From NCBI GenBank assembly GCA_910574865.1, contig CAJTDN010000005.1:287956-351955 (forward strand): a stretch of DNA of 64,000 bases, given 5' to 3'. The notes beneath the pieces were generated by a model, which was not told where the DNA came from, made no database searches, and saw only the letters and a list, made by a program, of their open reading frames with translations. This document shows, one piece after another, positions 35,384 to 43,844 of the stretch. The stretch's first letter is position 1; each line of letters begins with the position of its first letter. The stretch comes from Lachnospiraceae bacterium. GTDB lineage: Bacteria; Bacillota; Clostridia; Lachnospirales; Lachnospiraceae. A program made the translations under genes and the position numbers.

Positions 35384-35389
35384 ATTATA
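35384..35389 (-). promoter_or_regulatory. -10 hexamer implying a near-leaderless sua5 transcript
   Basis: TATAAT on the minus strand ends 7 bases before the ATG at 35376, placing the expected start site at or next to the start codon. The -35 is weak, and read-through from cwlD is also possible. Confidence 0.4.
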
Positions 35390-35415
35390 CCATCATTCCA
35401 GGCAAATGAAAACCA

Positions 35416-36087
35416 TTATTTCCCCATATATTCCAGGATTCCCTTGGCAATCGCCTCCGCGAGCCGATCCTGGTATTCCTCCGTCACGAGCAAGTCCGCC
35501 TCGGCACGGTTACTCAAAAATCCACACTCCACGATGATGACCGGCACGTCCGTGCGTTTGAGCATGTAATATGTATCATTTGCCTTCTCCTTGCGCTTGT
35601 TGTCACCGTCCACGTCAAGCAAAGCTTCCTGCATGATTCTGGCCGCCTTTCCCCCTTCCGCGGAATTCGTATAGTAAAACACTTGCGCCCCGTGCACTTC
35701 CTCTGATGAATAGCTGTTTTGATGCACGCTGACCGCCAACGCCGGCTTTTTTTCGTTAATGATGGACACGCGTTTCTGCATGTCTTCGCTTTTTGAACCC
35801 GCCAGGCTGCCCTCGTCCTCCCTTGTCATAATCACCGTGACACCCTGGGCTTCCAATATCTTTTTTAGTTTCTGGGCAATCTTTAAATTCACGTCCGCCT
35901 CGTTGACTCCGTTCACGCCCACCTTTCCAGGATCCTTCCCCCCATGTCCGCTGTCTATGACGACGAGGTTGCCCGCGTCCGCCTTGCCCGACACCTGCTC
36001 GTACAAGCGCTCCCCAGCCGTCTGGCTTAAAAATATGATTCCCGCCAAGGCCGCCATCAATACGACGATTCCCAGTTTTTTCCGCAA
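35416..36087 (-). CDS. cwlD: N-acetylmuramoyl-L-alanine amidase (CwlD-like)
   Basis: 223 residues. An N-terminal signal-anchor (KLGIVVLMAALAGIIFLSQ) is followed by an Amidase_3 domain. Zinc ligands are visible: VIDSGHGGKDPG (His), NEADVNL (Glu), VSVHQNSY (His), and the catalytic Glu in VIIVECGFLSN. CwlD with PdaA makes muramic-delta-lactam in the spore cortex; the single-TM form and sporulation neighbours support that assignment. I use a TTG start at 36087, 8 bases after AAAGGAG; the ATG at 36108 would overlap that site. Confidence 0.87.
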   Translation of the reverse strand: MRKKLGIVVLMAALAGIIFLSQTAGERLYEQVSGKADAGNLVVIDSGHGGKDPGKVGVNGVNEADVNLKIAQKLKKILEAQGVTVIMTREDEGSLAGSKSEDMQKRVSIINEKKPALAVSVHQNSYSSEEVHGAQVFYYTNSAEGGKAARIMQEALLDVDGDNKRKEKANDTYYMLKRTDVPVIIVECGFLSNRAEADLLVTEEYQDRLAEAIAKGILEYMGK

Positions 36088-36213
36088 AAAAACATCTCCT
36101 TTCAGCATGCCGCCTGCCAGGCCTGGTGTCCGCCCGTGCAGATAACGTTCTTTTCAAATATATGCCAAAAGGAGACGTTTCTTTCTTTTTTTAATAACTT
36201 TTCACGTGTAACC

Positions 36214-38040
36214 TCAATTCACGTACTGGAGAATCAAGTCCCAGACGGCGGAATCTTCCTGCCCGAGTTTCCACTCCGCCACCCCCGCCAGCTTCTCGCT
36301 TCGAATCAGCTTCAGCTTTTCCTCCAGGGATGCCAAGTCCTCCAGCCAAATCTTATAAGTTCCCCCATCCGCTTCCCACTGGGCGTAATTTTGCCTCGTC
36401 TCCTCGTCCCACTGGGTGGAAACGCCCGCGATTTCCAAGGTGCTCCTCGCGTCACCCATGGTTAGCGCCGTACTGGTAACTGCCATTGGAAACCCGGCCG
36501 CCTCCGTTCCTTCTTGCTCGGCCAGTTCCTCTTCCGTCTTCGGCCTTTCAAACCACAGCCTCGTGTAAAATGGCACGGCCGTCACCAGCTTCTGGCTGGG
36601 CACGCTCTTTAAAGCGTCCTCTATGCCTTGCTTCACGTAATTGTACGACGCGACCGAACCGGCCTCGTAAGAGCCGGCCGTATGTTCGTCATACCCCATG
36701 ATGATGATATAATCCGCCACGATTGCCTGCTCTTCCAAATCATAGTGCCCGTTATAAACTTGCGGAACATAATTATCTATCGAAAGCACGAGCCCGTTCT
36801 GCCTGCACTTTACCGACAACTCCCGCACGAACTGGATATAATGCTCTCCGCACTCCGTGGATATCAGCTCAAAGTCAAGATTCACGCCGTCAATCCCCGA
36901 TTGCAACGCCTGCGCAATCACCTGGTTTACCAGGCGTTCCCGATGGGACGTATAACTAAGCAACTGGTAAGTCTCGTCAAACGAGCTGATGCCGCCGTCA
37001 AAGTCCCTGAGGGTCGCCCACACGTCCAGGTTCGACTGGTGCGCGTAATTGACGTAAGACGAACTCGCGAGCGAGTTGATGTTACCCTCGGTGTCCGCGA
37101 CGGAAAACCATGTCGGCGCAATCGTCGTCAGCCCCTTGGTCCCGGCAATCGTTTCCAGAACGAAACTATTCGCATAGTCACTGGTCACGTTATGCCATGC
37201 CATGTTAATCGTATAATCAACCGAGATGTTCGAATACTGCGGTTCCGAAAACGCACGGTCCACTACCTCCTTCTGCGTGTTCTTCAACGCGTTCGAAGGC
37301 ACGTACCCTATAAATCCGTCCGCCGTGGCCACCTTCTGCCAATCGTCCTCGTCTTCCAGGACCGTCACGACTTCCGCCTTCTTGGCCGTCGTCAGGATGG
37401 GACTTTTTACTCCTCCCAAATAACGCACGGCCGTCTCGCGCTTCAAATCCGCCACGGTCTTTTCGTGAAAGTCGTTCGTGATCACCACCCTGTTCGGGCC
37501 TTCATACGCATGATAATCCATATCCGTATACTGCATGATAAACGGCACCGCGATATAAGCGGTCTTGCCTTCCGTTTTGAGAATCACGTAATCCTCACTC
37601 TTCTTTTCCATGATTTCTGCATAATCCTTGCTTCCAACCGCAACCGACACATTGCCGGTGGGAAGTGTATAGAGCAGGACGTTCTCATTGGAGTCCCAAT
37701 AGAACCTCTTGTTCACGTAGTCCCTGACAATGGAATACTCCAAATAAACTTGCCCGTCTATATTTCGGCAGGAAGGAATGCCGTCCTCTCTCTTGATGAC
37801 CTGGTCGTTAATCACCACCGCATAATCCTCGTCGTTCGTCAAACCATAATATTCTTTCAAATCCGCTTTCTCATTTGATGGACTGTACCTTTTCCAAATG
37901 AAACTTCCTCCGATTGCGGCGACGATAAGAACGACCACCATTACCACGACAAGCCTTGCGTTCCTCTGCCTTCTTCTCGCGCGGCGGTACATCTGCCTCC
38001 TTTTCGCCTGCGCCCTGCTGCGTCTTTCTCTTTCGTCCAT
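36214..38040 (-). CDS. Membrane-anchored GH18-family glycosidase with SH3-like domain
   Basis: 608 residues. A very basic cytoplasmic N-terminus and one transmembrane helix (LVVVMVVVLIVAAIGGSF, about residues 30-48) lead to a region resembling copper-amine-oxidase-like repeats, an SH3-like module (SPILTTAKKAEVVTVLE...GFIGYVPS, interrupted) and a C-terminal GH18 barrel. The barrel's catalytic motif GIDGVNLDFE is intact. Such proteins act on peptidoglycan or chitin-like sugars, in the spore (YaaH/YdhD type) or cell wall. AGGAGG precedes ATG 38040. It is upstream of cwlD on the same strand. Confidence 0.88.
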   Translation of the reverse strand: MDERERRSRAQAKRRQMYRRARRRQRNARLVVVMVVVLIVAAIGGSFIWKRYSPSNEKADLKEYYGLTNDEDYAVVINDQVIKREDGIPSCRNIDGQVYLEYSIVRDYVNKRFYWDSNENVLLYTLPTGNVSVAVGSKDYAEIMEKKSEDYVILKTEGKTAYIAVPFIMQYTDMDYHAYEGPNRVVITNDFHEKTVADLKRETAVRYLGGVKSPILTTAKKAEVVTVLEDEDDWQKVATADGFIGYVPSNALKNTQKEVVDRAFSEPQYSNISVDYTINMAWHNVTSDYANSFVLETIAGTKGLTTIAPTWFSVADTEGNINSLASSSYVNYAHQSNLDVWATLRDFDGGISSFDETYQLLSYTSHRERLVNQVIAQALQSGIDGVNLDFELISTECGEHYIQFVRELSVKCRQNGLVLSIDNYVPQVYNGHYDLEEQAIVADYIIIMGYDEHTAGSYEAGSVASYNYVKQGIEDALKSVPSQKLVTAVPFYTRLWFERPKTEEELAEQEGTEAAGFPMAVTSTALTMGDARSTLEIAGVSTQWDEETRQNYAQWEADGGTYKIWLEDLASLEEKLKLIRSEKLAGVAEWKLGQEDSAVWDLILQYVN

Positions 38041-38116
38041 ACCATACCTCCTACTGGTCGCTTCACATGTTATCAAGTATGATTATACCAGTATTTTTTA
38101 CGGTTTTCTACAAAAG

Positions 38117-38386
38117 TTATACATTTTTTTGATAATCTGACAAAAGGGGGTCGTCCAGACCATCATCTTCATAGGAATTTACGTTTATAAAGGATAGGGA
38201 TTCCACATGACCTTCCGGATTCCATTCATAGTCCCGCATGTAACTGCCAGTCTCCCTGGCCATCAGTTCGTTCACCACCTGCATCGGGCTTGCATGGTTT
38301 CCGTCAATCAAGAGACAAACTCCGCTCTTTTCATAATCCTCCAATTCCGTATACAGCGTATCGTACGTCGTGCCTTTTCTCTTCAT
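38117..38386 (-). CDS. Hypothetical small acidic protein
   Basis: 89 residues, not recognised. It opens KRKGTTYDTLYTELEDYEKS, then GVCLLIDGNHASPMQVVNEL and an acidic tail (EDDGLDDPLLSDYQ). No signal peptide or membrane segment. A good AGGAG site 9 bases before ATG 38386 supports it as a real gene. It lies between the GH18 gene and mecA, monocistronic. A stand-alone cytoplasmic protein of unknown role. Confidence 0.65.
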   Translation of the reverse strand: MKRKGTTYDTLYTELEDYEKSGVCLLIDGNHASPMQVVNELMARETGSYMRDYEWNPEGHVESLSFINVNSYEDDGLDDPLLSDYQKNV

Positions 38387-38464
38387 TATGTTCCGCTCCT
38401 CTCTTTGCCGGTTCTGATAAATAGTACTGCCGCACATTCTTTATGAATTCGGAGGTATCGTGAC

Positions 38465-38643
38465 ATGCCCAAGAATGTTACAACAGGAAGACCGCCTGAA
38501 CCTGACGCAAAATGATTCATCCTTTTTTAGAATTCGTCCCGGATGCCGGGATGCCTGAGTATCTGAAAAATCTGAGAACCCTTTTTGAACTTTTTCATTC
38601 AAACAGTACCATCTTCTATGAATGGTACGACTGCTCATGGTAA
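38465..38643 (+). pseudogene. Possible frameshifted small gene
   Basis: Behind a GGAGG site, a 16-codon frame (PKNVTTGRPPEPDAK) ends in TGA at 38513-38515. It overlaps by 4 bases an ATG opening a 43-codon frame (HPFLEFVPDAGMPEYLKNLR and so on) to 38643. Joined, they read as one roughly 59-residue protein broken by one base. No family recognised. The rest of the 560-base gap 38387-38947 holds a DnaA-box pair and AT-rich DNA before mecA. Confidence 0.35.
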
Positions 38644-38759
38644 TGAGAATAAACAAGCCTCCTTTCGCATATATTTATTTACCACGGCTGCATCTTCTGT
38701 ATCTGCCATTATAGGAACCCGTCCAACAAATTTCAATGTGTTTTTTGTTTATAACTACA

Positions 38760-38786
38760 ACTTTTTTGTTGATAAAATGTGAATAA
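38760..38786. repeat. 27-bp dispersed repeat with two DnaA-box-like sites
   Basis: Bases 38760-38786 are identical to 55815-55841. Each contains TGTTGATAA and TGTGAATAA (complements of TTATCAACA and TTATTCACA) two bases apart. Confidence 0.75.
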
Positions 38787-38947
38787 CCGTCACTTTCACG
38801 GTTCTTGGCCGTAAAAATAACGAATAGCGGCATGATTTGAATCTAATTTGAATCTAATTGCAGTTTTTTCTTTACATTACGGCAATTTTTGTTTATACTA
38901 ATAGTGACTTTTTTTACTTTAATTTAAATTCAGAAGGATGTGATTCT

Positions 38948-39658
38948 ATGAAAATCGAAAAACTAAACGAAAATCAAATCCGTTGCACGTTGACGCGTGC
39001 GGATTTGGCGGCACGCCATCTGAAATTGAGTGAACTTGCGTATGGTACTGAAAAAGCCAAGTCCTTGTTTCGCGACATGATGCAGCAGGCATCCTTTGAC
39101 TTTGGTTTTGAGGCTGAAGATATTCCCTTGATGATAGAGGCGATTCCCGTTTCCTCCGATTCCATTGTATTAATCATTACCAAAGTAGAGGATCCAGAAG
39201 AACTGGACACCCGTTTTTCCAAATTCACTTCAGGTAGCGACACGTTCCACGGACTGCCCGAACCGTTTAACAAATTGGAAGGTGCCGAAGGTTTTCTCGA
39301 CCTGCTCAACAAGGTCAAGGAAGCCGCGGCTAATGTCTCGAGGGAACATCGGCAATCCGATTCACTGGGTGTCAAGCTCTTTTCCTTTGACGGCATCGAC
39401 CGCGTCATACAAGCGGCCAGGTTGATTGCCCCCGTGTACGATGGTGCCAATACGCTTTACCACGACGATGCGGAAGACGTGTATATCCTGGCCCTCACAC
39501 CGTCAGACCCGGCGGCCAACATATTTAACAAGGTCTGCAACATGCTTTCCGAATACGGGACGCCGGAAAAGGTCTCCGTTTCCACCTTGGCTTTCTTGGA
39601 AGAGCACTGCGAGACTTACGTCTCCTCGGATGCCGTCCAGAGGCTCTCGGAGCTTTGA
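38948..39658 (+). CDS. mecA: Adaptor protein MecA
   Basis: 236 residues. MecA adaptors deliver substrates such as ComK to the ClpC-ClpP protease. The N-terminal recognition region is MKIEKLNENQIRCTLTRADL-like, the central linker is acidic/Ser-rich, and the C-terminal domain (KLFSFDGIDRVIQAARLIA, LSEYGTPEKVSVSTLAFLEE) matches the ClpC-binding part. The start at 38948 has AGAAGGA upstream; codons further upstream to 38858 are hydrophobic and lack a site. Flanked by a strong shared terminator. Confidence 0.92.
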   Translation: MKIEKLNENQIRCTLTRADLAARHLKLSELAYGTEKAKSLFRDMMQQASFDFGFEAEDIPLMIEAIPVSSDSIVLIITKVEDPEELDTRFSKFTSGSDTFHGLPEPFNKLEGAEGFLDLLNKVKEAAANVSREHRQSDSLGVKLFSFDGIDRVIQAARLIAPVYDGANTLYHDDAEDVYILALTPSDPAANIFNKVCNMLSEYGTPEKVSVSTLAFLEEHCETYVSSDAVQRLSEL

Positions 39659-39702
39659 CCACTTCGATACCTCATGATATTTGGACACATTATATAAGAA
39701 GA

Positions 39703-39758
39703 AAAAGGCTTCCGTGCCGCCAAGTACCTTCTTGGTACTTACGGCATGGAAGCCTTTT
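39703..39758. terminator. Bidirectional terminator between mecA and the DUF1858 gene
   Basis: AAAAGGCTTCCGTGCCG (39703-39719) pairs with 39742-39758 with one wobble, extended by AAGTACC/GGTACTT inside; A/T runs on both flanks. Confidence 0.88.
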
Positions 39759-39769
39759 GCAATCCATCC

Positions 39770-39979
39770 TTACGCCGTCGCCGCGTTCCTGGCAGCGTTG
39801 ATTTTCTCCACCAGCAAGTCCGCGTCAATCCCATGGACCATCGCCGCCTCTTCCAACGTCTCCATCTGGGAGGACGGGCATCCCAGGCAATGCATCCCGA
39901 TTTCAAGAAGAATCGGGGCGCAATCCGGGAATATGTTCAACAACTCGCCAATCTTCGTACTCTTTGTAATCTGTTCCAT
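39770..39979 (-). CDS. DUF1858-domain protein
   Basis: 69 residues, the whole protein being one DUF1858 domain: [20 protein letters not shown], then [19 protein letters not shown]. The paired cysteines in HCLGCPSS suggest metal or redox function. This family is commonly linked to hybrid-cluster and iron-sulfur proteins, but function is not established. AGGAGG precedes the ATG. Monocistronic, ending at the terminator shared with mecA. Upstream lies the DnaA-box cluster. Confidence 0.88.
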   Translation of the reverse strand: MEQITKSTKIGELLNIFPDCAPILLEIGMHCLGCPSSQMETLEEAAMVHGIDADLLVEKINAARNAATA

Positions 39980-40218
39980 GATTATTTCCTCCTTCTTTTA
40001 TTCTCTTATTATAATCGTTCCTCTCCAAATTATCAACCATTGAAAAAAATAAAATTACTATAAAATGGAAACGTCTAGTTTTCTGAATTTTCTGAATTGT
40101 TTCTTGCCCACATATCAATTTTAGATTACTTATTTGTCAACCACTTTCACTCCAAAATTCGACAAAAAACATTTTTCATAATATCTCGCCAAAACGTTCG
40201 TTCTTTTTTTTGCATGAG

Positions 40219-40323
40219 TAATTCACAAAAATCGGTAGTTTTTATGTGGATAATGTGAATAACTTTTTGAAAACATCATGTTATCCACGTTTTTTTAACA
40301 TATGAGTGTGGATAAGTTGATAA
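40219..40323. other. DnaA-box cluster in AT-rich intergenic DNA (39980-40667)
   Basis: Matches to TTATNCACA: TAATTCACA 40219-40227; complement of TTATCCACA at 40245-40253; complement of TTATTCACA at 40254-40262; TTATCCACG 40281-40289; complement of TTATCCACA at 40307-40315; and a weaker one just after. The surrounding 690-base gap is AT-rich and has no gene; its distal end holds 15-bp repeats. Confidence 0.7.
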
Positions 40324-40555
40324 CTTCCTTCTTTTTGAATTCGACAAGATTTTACATTTTTGTGCATTTTGCCTTTTTCCCATTTCCAATTTTTAATCGA
40401 ATTATCACGTTTACTGTCTCTTTTCGGCATTAATTGTCAGATAATTTCTAAAAAAGACAAAAAGAACCGACTCCATTTTTTTCCAGAACCGGCTCCTTTT
40501 TGTATCCGTTTTTCATGTTACCATTCATGGCCAAATGAAAACCTTGCATACCAAA

Positions 40556-40630
40556 CCCTTACATGTTAAAACCTTACATGCCAAAACCTTACATGTTAAA
40601 ACCTTACATGTCAAAACCTTACATGCAACA
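40556..40630. repeat. 15-bp tandem repeat downstream of the NlpC/P60 gene
   Basis: About five units of CCTTACATGYYAAAA (Y = C or T), slightly diverged, just past the stop at 40668 on the minus strand. Confidence 0.8.
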
Positions 40631-40667
40631 CTTTGCATGCCACATTATGCAAACATTTTATAGACTT

Positions 40668-41720
40668 CTACAACACGCGTCTGACCGCGACGATTTTCGA
40701 CGTGTCCACGTTACTGATTCCAATCCCGGTCTGTGCGTTCCGCGAATTTACAATCGTGCCGTCTCCCATGTAGATTCCCACATGGCCGCTGTACACGATT
40801 AAGTCGCCCGGCTTGGCGTCCGCATAGCTTACGCCGTATCCGGAACCTTCCATTGCCCAAGTCGTCCGCGGCAGGGATATGCCAAATTCCCTATACACCG
40901 CCTGCACGAACCCTGAGCAATCCGCCCCGTTCGTCAGGCTGGTTCCTCCCCATACATACGGATAACCAATATATTGGCAGGCGAAATCCACCACCGCTTG
41001 TCCGGCTGCCGCCCTCGCGGCCGCAGCCGCTTCCTCGGCCAGCCGACGTTCCTCCTCCTCGCGGCTCTCCCCGTAGGCGAGCTCGTTTTTCAAGTCCACG
41101 TAATCGCCGCATACCCAGCCCGACGTCTCCCCGACCATGACAGGATACCACCCATACACGGCCTCGCCTGTCACCAGGTAAGTCTCGCCCGCGTAAACCT
41201 GAGTCAAAATCTGTGTTTCCGTACTTTGTCCGCTACGCACGTTCAATACGCCTGCCGTAACGGTAACTTTCGTCTTTTCAAACTCCTTTGCGCGCTGCTG
41301 CGCTTGTTCTCCCGTATATAAAGCAGTCTCCGGAACATAACCGAAGGCGTTGCCCGACTGGATTTTCACCCAGTCGCCCACGTACTCTAATACCGTCACC
41401 GTACTGTCCGGGTAAAGCTTACCCGTCCAGTCGCTATATTCATCTGGTGCACTCCGAATGTAAGTAAAGTCACTCACATTGGAAAACGCTCTATTTAAAT
41501 ACTCACCCTCGTTTGTCGGCACTAAATACAGATTGATGTTGTCCTTCACGTCACTTTTGTAACATTCTGTCAGCACCGTTTCGATTCCTGCAATCGGCAG
41601 CGGAGAATCCGAATCCTCATTTTCCCCGGCCGCTTTTGCGGTGATTGCCCTCCCCGGAATCATGATTGCCCCTGCCAATGCAGTCACAATCAATTTCTGC
41701 TTTATGCATACATTTTTCAT
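40668..41720 (-). CDS. Secreted NlpC/P60 peptidoglycan endopeptidase with SH3 domains
   Basis: 350 residues. Signal peptide (KQKLIVTALAGAIMIPGRA, cleavage near ITAKAAG). Two bacterial SH3-type modules follow (about residues 80-135 and 150-205, with TAGVLNVRSGQSTETQIL and GWVCGDYVDL), then an Ala/Glu-rich helix and a C-terminal NlpC/P60 domain. The catalytic Cys is in GADCSGFVQAVYREFG and the His in SGHVGIYMGDG. It cleaves stem-peptide bonds in the cell wall. AGGAGG precedes the ATG. The 400-base upstream gap includes a GC-rich leader that I could not assign to a riboswitch class. Confidence 0.92.
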   Translation of the reverse strand: MKNVCIKQKLIVTALAGAIMIPGRAITAKAAGENEDSDSPLPIAGIETVLTECYKSDVKDNINLYLVPTNEGEYLNRAFSNVSDFTYIRSAPDEYSDWTGKLYPDSTVTVLEYVGDWVKIQSGNAFGYVPETALYTGEQAQQRAKEFEKTKVTVTAGVLNVRSGQSTETQILTQVYAGETYLVTGEAVYGWYPVMVGETSGWVCGDYVDLKNELAYGESREEEERRLAEEAAAAARAAAGQAVVDFACQYIGYPYVWGGTSLTNGADCSGFVQAVYREFGISLPRTTWAMEGSGYGVSYADAKPGDLIVYSGHVGIYMGDGTIVNSRNAQTGIGISNVDTSKIVAVRRVL

Positions 41721-42123
41721 AATAACCTCCTAAATCCGAAATGCCTCCCGGCACTCCTCAATGCGAATTCCCCCGTATGCCGTCCGCGCATTGACGCTTT
41801 CGCGCCTCCATGCAAATGAAGCTTTACGTCCATACGCCGGTCTCCCGTCGCGGGTAACGGAAAACCCCGCCCACGCCTCTCCCCTTTGCCCATAGGCAAC
41901 AAGGCGTGTCATTTTCCGGCCAAGGTGTCCATCTTTCGTAGGAAGCCAAAAATGTTACATAAATGTTAAATTTGTTACGGTAGTATTGTAACCATTTCCA
42001 TTAATTCTGTCAACCATTTTATATTTTTTTAACATTATCGACATATTTACCCTTTTTCCACGCATAAAACACCGCTTTTCTTATTGCAATATAAAACGTG
42101 AGAATTTATTTTTAAATATAGTA

Positions 42124-42152
42124 TTGACAATTTGTCCTGTTTGCGTTATATT
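42124..42152 (+). promoter_or_regulatory. Sigma-A promoter of the perR-rbr unit
   Basis: TTGACA (42124-42129), 17-bp spacer, TATATT (42147-42152); start site expected near 42159, overlapping the operator below. Confidence 0.78.
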
Positions 42153-42168
42153 CTATACGTAATAATAA

Positions 42169-42183
42169 TGATAATTATTATTG
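42169..42183 (+). promoter_or_regulatory. Fur/PerR-type operator
   Basis: TGATAATTATTATTG fits the 7-1-7 Fur-family box (TGATAATNATTATCA) with two changes, inside a longer AT palindrome from 42161. Its position at the promoter start supports autoregulation. Confidence 0.7.
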
Positions 42184-42337
42184 TTTTGAAATAGGGAAAC
42201 AGGGTTTGTAAGCGAAACTCTTGCGCCAAGCGCGATTGCTTTAGCGACATATTTCTTCCCGTGCTTGTTCGCTTCCCCCAGGAGCTTTTATGTCAAAGGG
42301 AACGGTACTTCCCATGACACAAGAAAGGAGGATTCTT

Positions 42338-42745
42338 GTGAGTACTTTGAAATATAGTCGGCAGCGAGAGTCCATCAAGCAATATCTCGCGATGACCAAG
42401 GAGCATCCCACCGCTGATTGTGTCTACCTGCACATGAAGGAGGAATTCCCCAACATTAGTCTGGGTACGGTATATCGTAACCTCAAGCTGCTGACCGATA
42501 TCGGCGAGGCCGTGAAACTCACCCCGCCGGACAGTGCCGACCGCTTTGACGGGAACACGAGACCGCACGATCATTTTTACTGCACCAGGTGCAAGCGGAT
42601 TTTGGATCTGGAACTGGACATGACGGCGACCATGCCGCTCCACCAGGCCGCCTCTGCCAGTTTTGACGGGATTATCGAATCCAGCAACACGTTTTTCTTC
42701 GGACTATGTGGAAAATGCGTAAAAGAGGCTCCCGAAAAATTATAA
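42338..42745 (+). CDS. perR: Fur-family regulator, PerR-like
   Basis: 135 residues. An N-terminal winged helix (SRQRESIKQYLAMTKEHPTA, ISLGTVYRNLKLLTDIGEA) is followed by a metal-binding dimerisation domain with HDHFYCTRCKRILDLE and a C-terminal CGKCVKEA, giving the two CxxC structural-zinc pairs. The pairing with a downstream rubrerythrin gene favours peroxide sensing over iron control. GTG start at 42338 after AGGAGG. An own-promoter Fur/PerR box implies autorepression. Confidence 0.88.
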   Translation: MSTLKYSRQRESIKQYLAMTKEHPTADCVYLHMKEEFPNISLGTVYRNLKLLTDIGEAVKLTPPDSADRFDGNTRPHDHFYCTRCKRILDLELDMTATMPLHQAASASFDGIIESSNTFFFGLCGKCVKEAPEKL

Positions 42746-42750
42746 TTTGT

Positions 42751-42820
42751 CTCTTGCAAACGAGGCAAGCAAGCTTGTATAATAGAAACCGTACACGGTT
42801 TCTCATTATAAAAATGGCTT
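42751..42820 (+). promoter_or_regulatory. Secondary promoter and hairpin before rubrerythrin
   Basis: TTGCAA, 18-bp spacer and TATAAT near 42779-42784, followed by a small hairpin GAAACCGT/ACGGTTTC. It allows separate expression of the rubrerythrin gene. Confidence 0.5.
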
Positions 42821-42872
42821 TTAACAAAAAAGCAGAACACAAAAATCATTTTCAAGAAAAGGAGAAAGAACG

Positions 42873-43415
42873 ATGAAAAAATTTGTATGTACCGTATGTG
42901 GTTATGTTTACGAAGGAGAAGCTGCACCGGCAGAGTGCCCCCAGTGCCATGTAGGCGCGGACAAGTTCAAAGAGATGAACGAAGGCCGGGAGTGGGCCGC
43001 GGAGCACGTCGTTGGCGTGGCGCAGGGCGTTAGCGAGGACATCCTGGCAGATCTTAGGGCGAACTTCGAGGGCGAGTGCTCCGAGGTCGGCATGTACCTG
43101 GCGATGGCAAGGGTTGCGCATAGGGAAGGCTATCCGGAAATCGGCTTGTATTGGGAGAAAGCCGCATACGAGGAAGCGGAGCATGCTGCCAAGTTCGCGG
43201 AACTGCTCGGCGAGGTCGTTACCGACAGCACCAAGAAAAACCTTGAGATGAGGGTTGAGGCAGAGTGCGGCGCGACCGCCGGCAAGTTCGACCTGGCAAA
43301 GCGCGCGAAGGCTGCCAACCTTGACGCGATTCATGACACCGTGCACGAGATGGCACGCGACGAGGCAAGACACGGCAAGGCGTTCGAAGGCTTGTTAAAG
43401 AGATACTTCGGCTAA
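42873..43415 (+). CDS. rbr: Reverse rubrerythrin
   Basis: 180 residues. Rubredoxin comes first ([11 protein letters not shown]...ECPQCHVG, interrupted; four Cys iron ligands, residues 6-25), then the four-helix di-iron domain ([45 protein letters not shown]). That order is opposite to classical rubrerythrin and typical of the clostridial peroxide/oxygen reductase. It detoxifies H2O2 and O2 using NADH via partner proteins. AAGGAG precedes the ATG. It is regulated by the adjacent PerR-like repressor by inference. Confidence 0.94.
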   Translation: MKKFVCTVCGYVYEGEAAPAECPQCHVGADKFKEMNEGREWAAEHVVGVAQGVSEDILADLRANFEGECSEVGMYLAMARVAHREGYPEIGLYWEKAAYEEAEHAAKFAELLGEVVTDSTKKNLEMRVEAECGATAGKFDLAKRAKAANLDAIHDTVHEMARDEARHGKAFEGLLKRYFG

Positions 43416-43463
43416 TTGTCCAGAAAACGGGGATTCCCTCCCCATTTGACATAACCGGTGTGC

Positions 43464-43516
43464 AAAAGGGTCATGCACCTTTGGGAACCCGATTCCCGAA
43501 GCGCATGACCCTTTTT
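43464..43516. terminator. Intrinsic terminator after rubrerythrin
   Basis: AAAAGGGTCATGC (43464-43476) pairs exactly with GCATGACCCTTTT (43503-43515), followed by T. Confidence 0.85.
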
Positions 43517-43535
43517 ATGACCTTTTGCCCCTTTT

Positions 43536-43814
43536 TCATTCTTGTTTCTCCCCGCTTGCGGCCAGGGCGGCCGCGTCCCCGGATATCAACCTTTCCTTCT
43601 CCTTCCGGCTCATTCTCTTGATGTGGTATTCCCTGCTCATCGCTTCTTCCTTCGTCTGAAACGCTTCATAATATACCAACGCCACCGGCTTCCTGGACTT
43701 CGTATATTTCGCGCCCTTTCCATCGTTATGCGCGTTGACGCGCTTTTCCAAATCATTCGTCCAGCCGGTATAAAGCGTGTCGTCCTTACATTTCACGATA
43801 TATGTGTAATTCAT
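43536..43814 (-). CDS. GIY-YIG nuclease-domain protein
   Basis: 92 residues, the UPF0213/YhbQ-like type. The motif is [20 protein letters not shown], corresponding to GIY...YIG with the catalytic Arg in KRVNAHNDG and a Glu in [13 protein letters not shown]. Function of small stand-alone members is not settled, probably DNA repair-related. AGAGGTAGG precedes the ATG. It is convergent with rubrerythrin and downstream of the Rep_3-type initiator gene. Confidence 0.88.
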   Translation of the reverse strand: MNYTYIVKCKDDTLYTGWTNDLEKRVNAHNDGKGAKYTKSRKPVALVYYEAFQTKEEAMSREYHIKRMSRKEKERLISGDAAALAASGEKQE

Positions 43815-43844
43815 GTCCTACCTCTTTGGAACCGTGGAAAAATG

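Noticed and set aside
40440..40520. Terminator formed by the two AACCGRCTCC copies
   Set aside because: The copies are in the same orientation, so they cannot form a hairpin with each other.
41721..41940. GC-rich leader before the NlpC/P60 gene as a cyclic-di-AMP riboswitch
   Set aside because: Such switches often precede cell-wall hydrolase genes, but the conserved ydaO-type sequence blocks are not present.
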